A stretch of DNA of 61,921 nucleotides from Peribacillus asahii (GCF_003570725.1 NZ_QWVS01000043.1:1-61921); one strand, 5' to 3'; counted from the stretch's first letter, positions 24,482-33,604 are shown. Notes: generated from the letters alone by a model not told the origin. Made by a program: numbers and translations.

Positions 24482-25504
24482 ATGAAAAAATGGAAATTAG
24501 CTAGTGCAATGTTAGCCATGTCTTTAATGCTTACTGCTTGTGGTTCTAACGAAGAAACTGCAAAAGAAGAAACAAAGCAAACTACAACAGCTAAAGATCA
24601 AGCTAAGGAGGGGCAAGCTGCTGTTTATCCAATGACTGTATCTTCAACAACTACTTCAGTTGAAAATGAAGAAGCAGGTACAATTAACTTTGAAGATGTA
24701 ACATTTGAAACTATGCCGGAAAAAATCGCAGTGTTTGACTATGGATTTTTAGACACATTAGATGCGCTTGGTGTTGAAGGAGTTGTAGGTGTTGCTAAAG
24801 ACTCTTCTTTACCAGCTAACCTTGAAGAATATGCTGATGATAAGTATAAAAGTATCGGTGGTTTAAAGGAACCATTACTTGAAGACATCGCTGAACTTAA
24901 TCCGGATGTAATTTTTATTTCTGGTCGTCAATCTGCGTATTATGATCAATTAAAAGAAATCGCTCCTGTAGTATTCATTGGTACTTCTCAAGATGATTAT
25001 TGGGGCACATTCTTAGCCTCTGTAGATACAGCAGCTAAAATGTTCGGTAAGGAAAAGGAAGCTAAAGAATATCTTGCTAAATACGATTCAGCTTTAGAAG
25101 AAGTTAAGGCTTTAGCTGGTAACTATGAAACATCATTAGTTACTATGTATGACCAAGGTAATTTATCTGGTTTCGGAAAAGATTCTCGTTACGGTTATAT
25201 GTATGACGTGTATGGCTTCAAACCAGTAACAAATGATATCGAATCTTCTTCTCACGGTTCTAATTTCAGTTTTGAAGCACTTTTAAAATTTGACCCACAA
25301 GTGTTATTCGTAATCGACCGTACAGCGGCTACAGGTGAAAAATCTAACATCAAAGCTGATATGGAAAATGAAATCGTCAAGAAAACACAAGCTTACAAAA
25401 ACAATAAAATCGTTTACTTAGATGGTCCACTTTGGTACTTAAGTGGCGGAGGCTTACAATCTGAGCTTGCAAAAATTGAAGAGATTTTAGCGGAATTAAA
25501 ATAG
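24482..25504 (+). CDS. yclQ: Siderophore-binding lipoprotein YclQ
   Basis: The protein has 340 aa from the ATG at 24482 (AAAGGGGAG upstream). The lipobox MLTACG gives a lipidated Cys near residue 20, followed by an acidic/Thr-rich linker. Two FhuD/PeriPla_BP_2 lobes follow, with SIGGLKEPLLEDIAELNPDV near 124-143 and LWYLSGGGL near the end. It captures ferric siderophore (petrobactin in B. subtilis) outside the membrane for YclNOP. A decayed second copy lies just downstream at 25578-25845. Confidence 0.88.
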   Translation: MKKWKLASAMLAMSLMLTACGSNEETAKEETKQTTTAKDQAKEGQAAVYPMTVSSTTTSVENEEAGTINFEDVTFETMPEKIAVFDYGFLDTLDALGVEGVVGVAKDSSLPANLEEYADDKYKSIGGLKEPLLEDIAELNPDVIFISGRQSAYYDQLKEIAPVVFIGTSQDDYWGTFLASVDTAAKMFGKEKEAKEYLAKYDSALEEVKALAGNYETSLVTMYDQGNLSGFGKDSRYGYMYDVYGFKPVTNDIESSSHGSNFSFEALLKFDPQVLFVIDRTAATGEKSNIKADMENEIVKKTQAYKNNKIVYLDGPLWYLSGGGLQSELAKIEEILAELK

Positions 25505-25521
25505 GTCAATAATTTGTGTAT

Positions 25522-25570
25522 GGGGCTGTCCAGAAAGTTAGTGAAAACTGACTCTGGGCAGCCTTGTTTT
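25522..25570 (+). terminator. Terminator of yclQ
   Basis: GGCTGTCCAGA (25524-25534) pairs with TCTGGGCAGCC (25553-25563), followed by TTGTTTT. Confidence 0.82.
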
Positions 25571-25577
25571 GTTGTTT

Positions 25578-25845
25578 CATAGTTATTTTTCTCAATATAA
25601 AGACATAACAGAACATGCAGGCGGATTAAAAGAGCCTGACTTTGAAGCAATTAATGAATTAATTAGCACTAGAATGGATGTTGGTCTCTGGGCATTAAGC
25701 AGAAGTATATGAAGAATTAAACAAAATGGCTCCAACCGATAAAAAAGGTCTGAGTGTTTTAACATCTGGCGGCGGTTTAGTGTCTCTTGATAAAACGATT
25801 AGTGATATTGAAGCAGTTGTGAAGTATATGAAGAAGGCCGCCTAA
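25578..25845 (+). pseudogene. Decayed second yclQ-like binding protein
   Basis: Two frames carry pieces of a siderophore-binding protein. The first reads FSQYKDITEHAGGLKEPDFE and on to AINEL, aligning to the GGLKEP segment of YclQ, and ends at a stop near 25712. The second, shifted frame reads EVYEELNKMAPTDKKGLSVL and then TSGGGLVSLDKTISDIEAVV, aligning to the YYDQLKEIAP and LSGGGL...IEEI segments. So the core lobe between is deleted and the frame is broken. It keeps its own 3' terminator (25837-25878). It is best read as a relic of a yclQ paralogue. Confidence 0.7.
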
Positions 25846-25878
25846 TTTCGTTTATTTGACGAGGATAGGTGGCTTTTT
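25837..25878 (+). terminator. Terminator of the yclQ relic
   Basis: GCCGCCT (25837-25843) pairs with AGGTGGC (25867-25873) with one G-U pair, followed by five T residues. Confidence 0.6.
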
Positions 25879-26460
25879 CATTAAAAAGATAAGCGGCTTT
25901 ACTTTTGAAGCTCGGGCGCTTGTATTTTCGTTTTAATCGGTGAATAATAACTTATAATTAAATAACGATTATTTCATTCATTTATGTGCTTAATATTTCA
26001 CACGGCTATTTATTTAATAACGTTGTTAATTTTTGTTTATTCGTGTGAAGTCGTTCAAAATACTTATTTAGAATAGCATTACAAATAAAGGATATTCACT
26101 TCCAAAATATTGAACTTTATAGCATTTTTTTTATAAGTCGTTTATAATAGGTACAGCCTAGCTGCGTTTAGTTTACAGTATTATTTATTGGCAAGTTCAC
26201 GAATGATCTTATATAGTAGAAGGGTGAATTTGAGGATGCAAAGAGCAATATCAAAATTAGGTGATGATTTGTAAAGTTCATTCATAAGATAGTGAGGTGC
26301 CGGAGTACAAGTTGTCTCAGAATGTAGCAACAATGGGTTTTATAGGTGATTGATTAATGAACTTATAAGTGTTAGTATTAACTTTATCGTTTTTCGAAGT
26401 TTATAAAGAAAGTGTAACAGTAGGTATATACACTACCACTAGATTAATAGAGGTGAAACC
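25879..26460. other. AT-rich intergenic region before ltaS
   Basis: About 580 bp without a credible gene. An isolated TATAAT lies at 26143-26148 without a clear -35, and a 12-codon frame lies at about 26236-26274. I see no riboswitch or operator. The ltaS promoter must be in here. Confidence 0.4.
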
Positions 26461-28434
26461 ATGAATAACTTTTTTAAAAAAGGCCAGCAGTTCTTGATTG
26501 ATCATACTCTTGGCTTTTTCTTAATTGCAGTCGTCATGTTTTGGATTAAAACATATATTGGGTATCAAGTGGAATTCAGTTTAGGCATTGAGAATGGATT
26601 ACAAAGCTTTTTATTATTTGTTAATCCATTAAGTTCAGCCGTTCTATTTTTTGCTTTAGCATTATTAGCAAAAGAGAAAAAGATGATTAAATGGATTATT
26701 CGTTTAAATGTAATTTTCTCCTTATGGTTATTCTTTAATATTGTGTATTACCGTTCGTTTACGGACTTTATTACGCTGCCAACGTTAACACAAGTACAAA
26801 ATGCAGGAAACCTGGGATCGAGCGTATTAGCGCTTTTTAAACCATATGATGTATTGTACTTTGTAGATACGGTTATTCTCTTTGTTCTATATAAATGGAA
26901 AGGGAAAAAATTCGTAGTTGTTAAACCAAAGCGTCGAACTGTTGCAATAGTGTTTTTAACAGGGATTGCTATTTTTGCGGTGAACCTAGCATTAGCAGAG
27001 AAAGATCGTCCACAGCTATTATCAAGAACGTTTGACCGTAACTATATTGTGAAATATTTAGGCTTGTATAATTACACAATATATGATGCTGTTCAAAATA
27101 CAAAAACATATGCTCAACGTGCAACAGCTAGCAGTAATGATTTAACGGAAGTAGTCAACTATACAAAGGCAACAAAAGCTGAACCGAATCCGAAATACTT
27201 TGGTGCAGCAAAAGGGAAGAACGTCATTTATCTTCACTTAGAGTCGATGCAGAATTTCTTAATTAACTATGAATTAAATGGAGAAGAAGTTACACCATTT
27301 TTAAATTCATTAGCAAAGAGTAAGGATTTCATGTATTTCGATAACTTCTTCCATCAAGTGGGACAAGGGAAAACATCTGATGCAGAATTTATGCTAGAAA
27401 ACTCGTTGTTTGGATTGCCTCAAGGAGCAGCTTTTACAAATCAGGCACAAAATACGTACCAAGCAGCTCCAGCTATCTTAAAACAAGAGGGCTATACATC
27501 AGCTGTATTCCATGGAAACTATAAATCATTCTGGAACCGTGACAAGATGTATAAGGCACTTGGTTTTGATAAGTTCTTTGATGCGGAATATTATGATATG
27601 AAAGAAGAAGAGGTTGCAAGTTACGGATTGATGGATAAACCATTTTTTGCGGAATCTATTCCTAACTTAGAAACTCTTCCACAGCCTTTCTATGCGAAGT
27701 TTATTACGGTATCTCATCACTTCCCTTATGCAATTAATCAAGAGCTAACAACAATTGGTAAGCATACAACGGGTGATGCGTCTGTAGATAACTACTTCCA
27801 AACAGCTCGATATGCGGATGAAGCATTAGAGGAATTCTTCAAGTATCTAAAGGAATCAGGGTTATATGATAACTCTGTAATTGTAATGTACGGTGATCAC
27901 TATGGTGTTTCTGAGAATCATATGAGAGCAATGTCAGAGGTTCTTGGAACAGAAGTGGGTGAATTTGAAAATGGTCAATTACAACGCGTGCCATTGTTCA
28001 TCCATGTACCAGGTGTTGAAGGTGGAGTGAAACATCAATATGGTGGTCAAATCGACCTTAGACCGACATTGCTTCATTTATTAGGTGTAGATACAAGTGA
28101 ATATGTACAATTCGGTACAGATTTATTATCTAAGGATCATAATGAAATTGTTCCATTCCGAAATGGTGATTTTGTAACGCCGGATTTCTCATCATTTAAA
28201 GGAGTATATTACGATACGAAAACAGGCGAAGTTGTTAAACCAACAGAAGAGATGACTAAAGCGAAAGAGTTTGTTGAAATGAAATTGAATCTGTCTGATA
28301 AAGTTGTCAATGGCGACTTGCTTCGTTTCTATGAACCAGAAGGCTTTGTACCTGTTGATCCAAACGACTATGATTACACATATAAAGAAGAAGAGCAAAC
28401 AAACACACCTTCTTCTAATAAAGAATCCAAGTAA
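26461..28434 (+). CDS. ltaS: Lipoteichoic acid synthase (LtaS family)
   Basis: The 657-aa protein has five hydrophobic segments in the first 180 residues and a possible signal peptidase site (ATA-S, near 221-223). An extracellular sulfatase-fold domain (240-600) carries metal and catalytic residues: E261 in HLESMQN, nucleophile T305 in GQGKTSDAE, and a GDHYG motif near 478. It polymerises glycerol phosphate from phosphatidylglycerol onto a glycolipid anchor to make lipoteichoic acid. B. subtilis has several paralogues (LtaS, YfnI, YqgS); I cannot say which this corresponds to. A strong terminator follows. Confidence 0.9.
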   Translation: MNNFFKKGQQFLIDHTLGFFLIAVVMFWIKTYIGYQVEFSLGIENGLQSFLLFVNPLSSAVLFFALALLAKEKKMIKWIIRLNVIFSLWLFFNIVYYRSFTDFITLPTLTQVQNAGNLGSSVLALFKPYDVLYFVDTVILFVLYKWKGKKFVVVKPKRRTVAIVFLTGIAIFAVNLALAEKDRPQLLSRTFDRNYIVKYLGLYNYTIYDAVQNTKTYAQRATASSNDLTEVVNYTKATKAEPNPKYFGAAKGKNVIYLHLESMQNFLINYELNGEEVTPFLNSLAKSKDFMYFDNFFHQVGQGKTSDAEFMLENSLFGLPQGAAFTNQAQNTYQAAPAILKQEGYTSAVFHGNYKSFWNRDKMYKALGFDKFFDAEYYDMKEEEVASYGLMDKPFFAESIPNLETLPQPFYAKFITVSHHFPYAINQELTTIGKHTTGDASVDNYFQTARYADEALEEFFKYLKESGLYDNSVIVMYGDHYGVSENHMRAMSEVLGTEVGEFENGQLQRVPLFIHVPGVEGGVKHQYGGQIDLRPTLLHLLGVDTSEYVQFGTDLLSKDHNEIVPFRNGDFVTPDFSSFKGVYYDTKTGEVVKPTEEMTKAKEFVEMKLNLSDKVVNGDLLRFYEPEGFVPVDPNDYDYTYKEEEQTNTPSSNKESK

Positions 28435-28438
28435 AGTA

Positions 28439-28476
28439 AAAGGAGCCTAGAATCAATTTCTAGGCTCCTTTATTTT
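28439..28476. terminator. Bidirectional terminator between ltaS and RraA-like gene
   Basis: A 14-bp perfect stem (28439-28452 with 28458-28471) has a 5-nt loop. It serves the converging ltaS (+) and rraA-like (-) genes. Confidence 0.88.
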
Positions 28477-28495
28477 GGATTATGGAAGTTTCACT

Positions 28496-29113
28496 TTATT
28501 TAGCAAGCATTTGTGCAATATATTTTTTGATTTCTTCTGGCTTTCCGGCAATTGTATCTTCACGAATTTGATCTTTTGCAATCTTTTCTTTTGCCTTCTT
28601 TAGAATTTCTTCAGCACTTTTTTGTGCCACGACAACAACACCGTCCGCATCGCCGACAATAATATCTCCTGGATAAACAGCGACACCGCCGCATGAGATT
28701 GGGACATTAATATCGCCAACTCCTGCTTTACCGCTGGAAGCGACTGTTGTACCTCTAGAGAAAACAGGGAAATCTAGCTCCTTAATGGCCACGATATCTC
28801 GAATTACTCCGTCAACAACTAATGCACGGATGCCCATCGTTTTCATTAAACCAACAACAAAGTCTCCAGCAATAGCACGATATGTATCTCCTTTACTATC
28901 AACAACAAGTACATCACCAGGTTGTGCGGCCCCAATAGCCTTTAGGACAGCGCGATTATCATTAATCGGCAGTTGAACGGTTAGTGCTCGTCCAGCAAAG
29001 CGATAATGCTCCTGTAAAGGTTTGATAGCGGAATTGAGGTTGTTTAATCCATCGAGTGCATCTGAAATGGCTGTTGTAGGGATGTTCTGAAATTCTTTAA
29101 TAATATTTTCCAT
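28496..29113 (-). CDS. RraA-like protein / HMG aldolase family
   Basis: The 205-aa protein belongs to the RraA/dimethylmenaquinone methyltransferase-like family. Visible elements are the GDVLVVDSKG loop, VVDGVIRD (the conserved Arg-Asp that binds metal and oxaloacetate in the aldolase) and PGDIIVGDADGVVVV. Relatives are 4-hydroxy-4-methyl-2-oxoglutarate aldolases with oxaloacetate decarboxylase activity, while RraA itself inhibits RNase E, which Bacillus lacks. An aldolase/decarboxylase is therefore more likely. The old name menaquinone methyltransferase is a misannotation. It is monocistronic. Confidence 0.8.
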   Translation of the reverse strand: MENIIKEFQNIPTTAISDALDGLNNLNSAIKPLQEHYRFAGRALTVQLPINDNRAVLKAIGAAQPGDVLVVDSKGDTYRAIAGDFVVGLMKTMGIRALVVDGVIRDIVAIKELDFPVFSRGTTVASSGKAGVGDINVPISCGGVAVYPGDIIVGDADGVVVVAQKSAEEILKKAKEKIAKDQIREDTIAGKPEEIKKYIAQMLAK

Positions 29114-29204
29114 ACAATGATTCCTCCTATTAAACTGTTATATAACAATTATACTATTTTAATGGAAAAATAGAAAATGTTTCTTTGGAATAAAATTCAT
29201 GTAT

Positions 29205-29233
29205 TTGCCCCTATATATATTGTGTGCTATAGT
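29205..29233 (+). promoter_or_regulatory. Promoter of the guanidine riboswitch-gdx unit
   Basis: TTGCCC (29205-29210) and TATAGT (29228-29233) have 17-bp spacing, with TGC directly before the -10 (extended -10). The aptamer begins about 20 bp downstream. Confidence 0.65.
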
Positions 29234-29249
29234 AAGGGCGATATAAAAG

Positions 29250-29342
29250 TTTCTAGGGTTCCGCGATTATAAAGGTCGGACTGGTTCGAGAGAAACGCGC
29301 AGGATTCAGCTTGCGTACACGGAGGGATAAAAGCCCGGGAGG
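29250..29342 (+). ncRNA. Guanidine-I riboswitch (ykkC) aptamer
   Basis: The conserved ykkC-class blocks are present in order: CTAGGGTTCCG (29253-29263), GGTC..GACTGGTTCGAGAG (near 29274-29292), ACACGGAGGGATAAAAGCCC (29317-29336) and the closing GGGAGG. It binds free guanidinium. Its 3' strand (AAGCCCGGGAGG) is shared with the terminator stem that follows, so ligand binding blocks termination and turns the downstream exporter on. Confidence 0.93.
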
Positions 29343-29371
29343 TATTGAAAAATATACTTCCGGGCTTTTTG
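29332..29371 (+). terminator. Riboswitch-controlled terminator
   Basis: AGCCCGGGAG (29332-29341) pairs with CTTCCGGGCT (29357-29366), followed by TTTTT. The left arm overlaps the aptamer's last helix, giving the mutually exclusive fold expected of a guanidine-I ON switch. Confidence 0.88.
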
Positions 29372-29395
29372 CTGTAAAAAAGAGGAGGAGAAAAA

Positions 29396-29716
29396 ATGGC
29401 GTGGCTTTATTTAATCATTGCAGGATTATTTGAAGTGATATGGGCAACAAGCTTAAAATATACGGAAGGATTTACGAAAATCATTCCATCTATTATTACT
29501 GTTACTGGGATGATTATTAGTTTTTACTTTTTATCAGCAGCAGTTAAAACATTACCGCTTGGAACAGCTTATGCGATTTGGACAGGAATTGGCGCTGTCG
29601 GAGCGGTTACTATAGGAATTATCTTTTTTCAGGAGCCGAAAGACTTCCTGCGTCTCTTCTTTGTAGGTTGTATTGTAATAGGGATTATTGGTTTAAAGGT
29701 TACTTCTTCTCAATAG
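29396..29716 (+). CDS. gdx: Guanidinium exporter Gdx (SMR family, SugE type)
   Basis: The 106-aa protein has four membrane helices, the minimal SMR fold. The central glutamate E13 (GLFEVIW) that binds substrate and protons is present, as is the SugE-subclass pattern W16-A-T-S19 and K21. Gdx proteins exchange guanidinium for protons and work as an antiparallel dual-topology dimer. The guanidine-I riboswitch directly upstream supports this assignment over general multidrug efflux. GAGGAGG precedes the ATG. Confidence 0.93.
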   Translation: MAWLYLIIAGLFEVIWATSLKYTEGFTKIIPSIITVTGMIISFYFLSAAVKTLPLGTAYAIWTGIGAVGAVTIGIIFFQEPKDFLRLFFVGCIVIGIIGLKVTSSQ

Positions 29717-29798
29717 GCAAGTTTTTTTAGGTATTGCTCTGACTGAGCATATTTAACAGTTTTCCTTTTTATAATAGGGATAGAAGGGAGTGGCTGAA

Positions 29799-31478
29799 AT
29801 GGAGAGAAGATGGTGGAAAGAGGCGGTTGTCTATCAAATTTATCCACGGAGCTTTATGGACAGCAATGGCGATGGAATTGGTGATTTACAAGGCATTATG
29901 ATGAAGCTCGATTATTTGCAAACGCTCGGTATCGATGTCGTTTGGCTATCTCCAATTTATCAATCTCCTAATGATGATAACGGATATGATATTAGTGATT
30001 ATTGCTCGGTCATGAGCGAATTTGGGACAATGGCTGATTTTGAACGGTTGTTAAAGGCGCTTCATGAGCGTGGAATGAGGTTGGTGATGGACCTCGTTGT
30101 CAATCATACATCAGATGAGCATGAGTGGTTTGTTGAATCAAGGTCGTCTAAAGACAATCCGAAACGAGAGTATTATATATGGCGCCAAGGCAGGAATGGA
30201 CAACCTCCTACGAACTGGGAATCTGCATTTAAAGGGTCTGTCTGGGAATATGATGCGAATACGGATGAATATTATTTACATTTATTTAGTAAAAAGCAGC
30301 CGGATTTGAATTGGGAAAATGAAGCGGTACGAAAAGAAATTTATGAAATGATGAAGTGGTGGCTGGATAAGGGAGTGGATGGATTCCGGATGGATGTTAT
30401 TAACTTGATTTCCAAGGACCCTGCTTTTCCAGATGGATATGTGTATCCAGGAAAACAGTATGGAGACGGTAGTCCATATATTATGAATCGCTCTCGGTCT
30501 CATGAGTTTTTGCGAGAAATGAATCGGGAAGTATTGGCCCATTACGATATTATGACAGTTGGTGAGGCACCTGGAGTTAATCCGGATCAAGCGAAATTGT
30601 ATACAGGGCAAAAGCGGAATGAATTACAAATGGTATTTCAATTTGAACATGTCGATTTAGGGGGAGGATCAGAAGGGAAATGGAGCGATGGTTCGTGGAA
30701 GCTGACTGATTTGAAACATATTTTAACGAAATGGCAAAAGGGTTTAGAAGATGATGGCTGGAACAGCTTATATTGGAATAATCATGATCAGCCACGAGCC
30801 GTTTCTCGATTTAGTGATGATGGCATGTATCGAGAGGTTAGTGCCAAAATGTTAGCGACTTGTCTTCATATGATGCAGGGGACTCCCTATATTTATCAAG
30901 GCGAGGAGCTTGGGATGACTAATGTGGCCTTTCATCAGTTAGATGAATATCGTGATATTGAAACAATCAATGCTTATCACGAGCTCGTATACAGCCGAGG
31001 ATGGTCACATGATCAGATGATGGCTGCTATTCATGCTCGCGGGCGTGATAATGCGAGAACACCAATGCAGTGGAATCACTCTAAGCATGCGGGTTTTACA
31101 TCAGGGACTCCATGGATTGCAGTAAATCCTAATTATCCGCAAATTAATGCTGAAGATTCTATCAATGATCCGACCTCTATTTTTCATTATTATCGAACAT
31201 TAATTGGATTGCGAAAGAAATATAGCATTGTTGTCTATGGTCGTTATGATTTGCTTTTTCCAGAAGACGAACGTATTTTTGCGTATACGAGAACGTTAGG
31301 AGAAGAAAAGCTGCTTGTACTTTGTAACTTCACAGCTGATGCTGCTGACTTTTCCTTATCGGAAGAGTTCATTCGCAAATCAGTTAAGCTATTAATTAGT
31401 AATTATAATCAGAGGGATGAGGATGGAATAAACGAGGCTCCACTACGCCCTTACGAATGCCGTGTGTACCATCTATAG
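29799..31478 (+). CDS. malL: Oligo-1,6-glucosidase / alpha-glucosidase (GH13)
   Basis: The protein has 559 aa from the ATG at 29799 (GGGAG at 8 nt; the upstream GTG has no spacing). GH13 regions are intact: DLVVNHTSDEHEWF (I), GFRMDVINLI with the nucleophile Asp near residue 199 (II), VGEAPG with the acid Glu near 256 (III), NNHDQPR (IV) and QPDLNW (V). The length equals B. subtilis MalL (561). The Val after the region II nucleophile (MDVIN) favours alpha-1,6 specificity, as in oligo-1,6-glucosidases. It is cytoplasmic, splitting isomaltose-type sugars. No sugar transporter is adjacent. A terminator follows. Confidence 0.87.
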   Translation: MERRWWKEAVVYQIYPRSFMDSNGDGIGDLQGIMMKLDYLQTLGIDVVWLSPIYQSPNDDNGYDISDYCSVMSEFGTMADFERLLKALHERGMRLVMDLVVNHTSDEHEWFVESRSSKDNPKREYYIWRQGRNGQPPTNWESAFKGSVWEYDANTDEYYLHLFSKKQPDLNWENEAVRKEIYEMMKWWLDKGVDGFRMDVINLISKDPAFPDGYVYPGKQYGDGSPYIMNRSRSHEFLREMNREVLAHYDIMTVGEAPGVNPDQAKLYTGQKRNELQMVFQFEHVDLGGGSEGKWSDGSWKLTDLKHILTKWQKGLEDDGWNSLYWNNHDQPRAVSRFSDDGMYREVSAKMLATCLHMMQGTPYIYQGEELGMTNVAFHQLDEYRDIETINAYHELVYSRGWSHDQMMAAIHARGRDNARTPMQWNHSKHAGFTSGTPWIAVNPNYPQINAEDSINDPTSIFHYYRTLIGLRKKYSIVVYGRYDLLFPEDERIFAYTRTLGEEKLLVLCNFTADAADFSLSEEFIRKSVKLLISNYNQRDEDGINEAPLRPYECRVYHL

Positions 31479-31493
31479 TAGAACCTATAAAGA

Positions 31494-31527
31494 AAGAACC
31501 CGATATACAATATCAGGTTCTTTTTTT
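31494..31527 (+). terminator. Terminator of malL
   Basis: AAGAACC-C-GATAT (31494-31506) pairs with ATATC-A-GGTTCTT (31510-31522), followed by T residues. It also lies just past the converging lysP stop. Confidence 0.85.
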
Positions 31528-31531
31528 AATA

Positions 31532-32983
31532 TTATTCAGCTTTAAAGTCGCATTCCTCAAGAGGAATTAATTTTGTTTTATGTTTAATTTTATACCCAAT
31601 CCATACAATGAAGAATAGGACTAAGCCGATGTATGAAACAAGCATAGAATTCCAGTCAATTCCGTCCGTTGAGAATGCTTGATATCCTTGTCCAATAATG
31701 ATGATGATACAAAGAACCAATGCTAATACTGGGCCGAACGGGAATCCTTTTGCACGATATGGTAAATCATCTAAACTATTTCCTTGAGCAATGTAAGCTT
31801 TACGGAATCGATAATGAGCAATAGCAATTCCGACCCATGTTACAAAACCAGCCATACCTGAAGCATTTAATAGCCAAACATAGACAACACCATCTCCAAA
31901 TAAAGAAGCGGAAAAAGCAAGTGTACCGACTAATGCTGTGACAATAAGAGCATTCACAGGAACGCCGCGTTTGTCTAATTTACCAAGGAATTTTGGTGCT
32001 TTGCCATCGCGGGCTAAATCCCAAAGCATACGCGTAGATGCGTACATACCAGAGTTTCCAGCGGACAATACAGATGTTAGAATAACCGCATTCATAACAG
32101 AAGCAGCAAAGGCAAGACCGGCTCTTTCAAATACAAGTGTAAATGGACTAACCGCAACATCATCGCTTAACAGACGGGCATCTGTAAATGGAATAATCAT
32201 ACCAATAATTAGAATGGCTAAAATATAGAATAAAATAATACGCCAAAATACAGATTTAATAGCTTTAGGAATATTTTTCTCAGGATCTTCACTTTCTCCT
32301 GCTGTTACACCAAGCAGTTCCGTTCCTTGGAAAGAGAATCCCGCAACCATGAATACACCGAGGATTGCGAAAAATCCACCGTTAAATGGACCACCATCTG
32401 CCACGAAGTTAGAGAATCCGATTGGATCGTTTCCTCCCATAATGCCAAAAATAATAAGGATTCCGGTAACAATAAAGATGACAACTGTTACAACTTTAAT
32501 CATGGCAAACCAAAATTCCGCTTCTCCAAAGCCTTTAACGGATAAGTAATTGAATAAAAACATAATTACTAATGCTAATCCGCTCCATAAGAGAGACGGG
32601 CTGTCTGGGAACCAGAACTTCATAATAAGAACAACGGCCGCCAGTTCTGCAGCAATTGTAATGGCCCAGTTATACCAGTAATTCCAGCCAATGGCAAAGC
32701 CAAAGGATGGATCAACGAACTTAGATGCGTATACGCGGAATGAACCTGCAACTGGCATGAAGGCGGCCATTTCGGCTAGACTTGTCATTAAGTAGTACAC
32801 CATAAGTCCAATAGCTGCATAGGCAACAAGTGCTCCGCCAGGTCCAGCTTGATGAATAGCTCCTCCACTAGCTAGGAATAAACCGGTCCCAATTGTTCCA
32901 CCTAAAGAAATCATCATTAAATGACGAGCTTTTAGATTTCGCCTTAATTGGGACGGTGGTGTTGATGAGTTTGAATTTTTCAT
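31532..32983 (-). CDS. lysP: Lysine-specific APC permease (LysP)
   Basis: The 483-aa protein has 12 hydrophobic segments of the amino acid/polyamine/organocation family. The N-terminus (LKARHLMMISLGGTIGTGLF) and the segment GWNYWYNWAITIA through FNYLSVKGFGEAEFWF closely resemble what I recall of E. coli LysP (489 aa). It imports lysine with protons. The lysine riboswitch and terminator in its leader (33103-33350) fit this substrate. Bacillus paralogues (YvsH, RocE, HutM) are alternatives from protein sequence alone. AGGAG precedes the ATG. Confidence 0.85.
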   Translation of the reverse strand: MKNSNSSTPPSQLRRNLKARHLMMISLGGTIGTGLFLASGGAIHQAGPGGALVAYAAIGLMVYYLMTSLAEMAAFMPVAGSFRVYASKFVDPSFGFAIGWNYWYNWAITIAAELAAVVLIMKFWFPDSPSLLWSGLALVIMFLFNYLSVKGFGEAEFWFAMIKVVTVVIFIVTGILIIFGIMGGNDPIGFSNFVADGGPFNGGFFAILGVFMVAGFSFQGTELLGVTAGESEDPEKNIPKAIKSVFWRIILFYILAILIIGMIIPFTDARLLSDDVAVSPFTLVFERAGLAFAASVMNAVILTSVLSAGNSGMYASTRMLWDLARDGKAPKFLGKLDKRGVPVNALIVTALVGTLAFSASLFGDGVVYVWLLNASGMAGFVTWVGIAIAHYRFRKAYIAQGNSLDDLPYRAKGFPFGPVLALVLCIIIIIGQGYQAFSTDGIDWNSMLVSYIGLVLFFIVWIGYKIKHKTKLIPLEECDFKAE

Positions 32984-33102
32984 ACATGTAACACTCCTTT
33001 TAAATTAGAAGGAAAGGACATTAGAAAAACATGAATTATCGCTTTTAATGGCGAAAGTCGATGTGTTTTTATACTTAAGAGAAGTTAAACTGTCTTAAAG
33101 TA

Positions 33103-33137
33103 TAAAAAAACAGCCATCGAAAGATCGACGGCTGTTT
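33103..33137 (-). terminator. Riboswitch-controlled terminator of lysP
   Basis: CAGCCATCGA (33111-33120) pairs with TCGACGGCTG (33125-33134) with one G-U pair. Read on the minus strand it ends in seven T residues, placed between aptamer and gene. Confidence 0.88.
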
Positions 33138-33184
33138 TCTATAAACCCGTGTAATCCTTCCGAAGATAGCTCCCCACGTTGTTT

Positions 33185-33350
33185 CAGCAACGTGACAGTA
33201 ATGTGCCTATTCGGTCACACCACCAGCAAGATGATCCCAAGAAAATCGTCTTGCTTCGGCAACTTATCCTTTTAAACGAAATCATCGATATTCTTGTATC
33301 TCACTCGTTCTACTTTTATAAGCCGCAGCCTCTACCCCATCGGTTAATGA
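33185..33350 (-). ncRNA. Lysine riboswitch (L box)
   Basis: Read on the minus strand, the leader contains the L-box blocks in order: GGGGTAGAGGCTGCGG (around 33338-33323), AAAGTAGAACGAGTGAGAT, AAGGATAAGTTGCCGAAGC (around 33272-33254), CTTGCTGGTGGTGTGACC and TACTGTCACG near 33190. A terminator follows. Lysine binding would promote termination and shut off the permease gene. Confidence 0.85.
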
Positions 33351-33377
33351 GGAAATATGCATTTTTATTATATCAGA

Positions 33378-33406
33378 ATTATAATCTAGCAACTTAAATA
33401 GTGCAA
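33378..33406 (-). promoter_or_regulatory. Promoter of lysine riboswitch-lysP
   Basis: On the minus strand, TTGCAC (33406-33401) and TATAAT (33383-33378) have 17-bp spacing, about 30 bp before the L-box core. Confidence 0.75.
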
Positions 33407-33604
33407 TAATAACTTATTGGAAATGGCGAATAGTTGCGGCTGTACTTTTCTGAATATTCTATATAAACAATCGTTTTACGAATAGGTTTAACGGGCTTTT
33501 TAAATGGTTCTATTATTATTTTGGAATATAGAATATTTAGATTACTCGATAAAAATGTAAAGAAGGCTGAACCTTTGCATATAAATTATCTATATATATA
33601 AAAT

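Noticed and set aside
26236..26274. 12-codon frame MQRAISKLGDDL upstream of ltaS
   Set aside because: It is too short to support. The preceding GAGG is poorly spaced and nothing suggests a leader-peptide attenuator.
33179..33397. 72-codon plus-strand frame
   Set aside because: It lies entirely within the antisense of the lysine riboswitch, with no coding signs.
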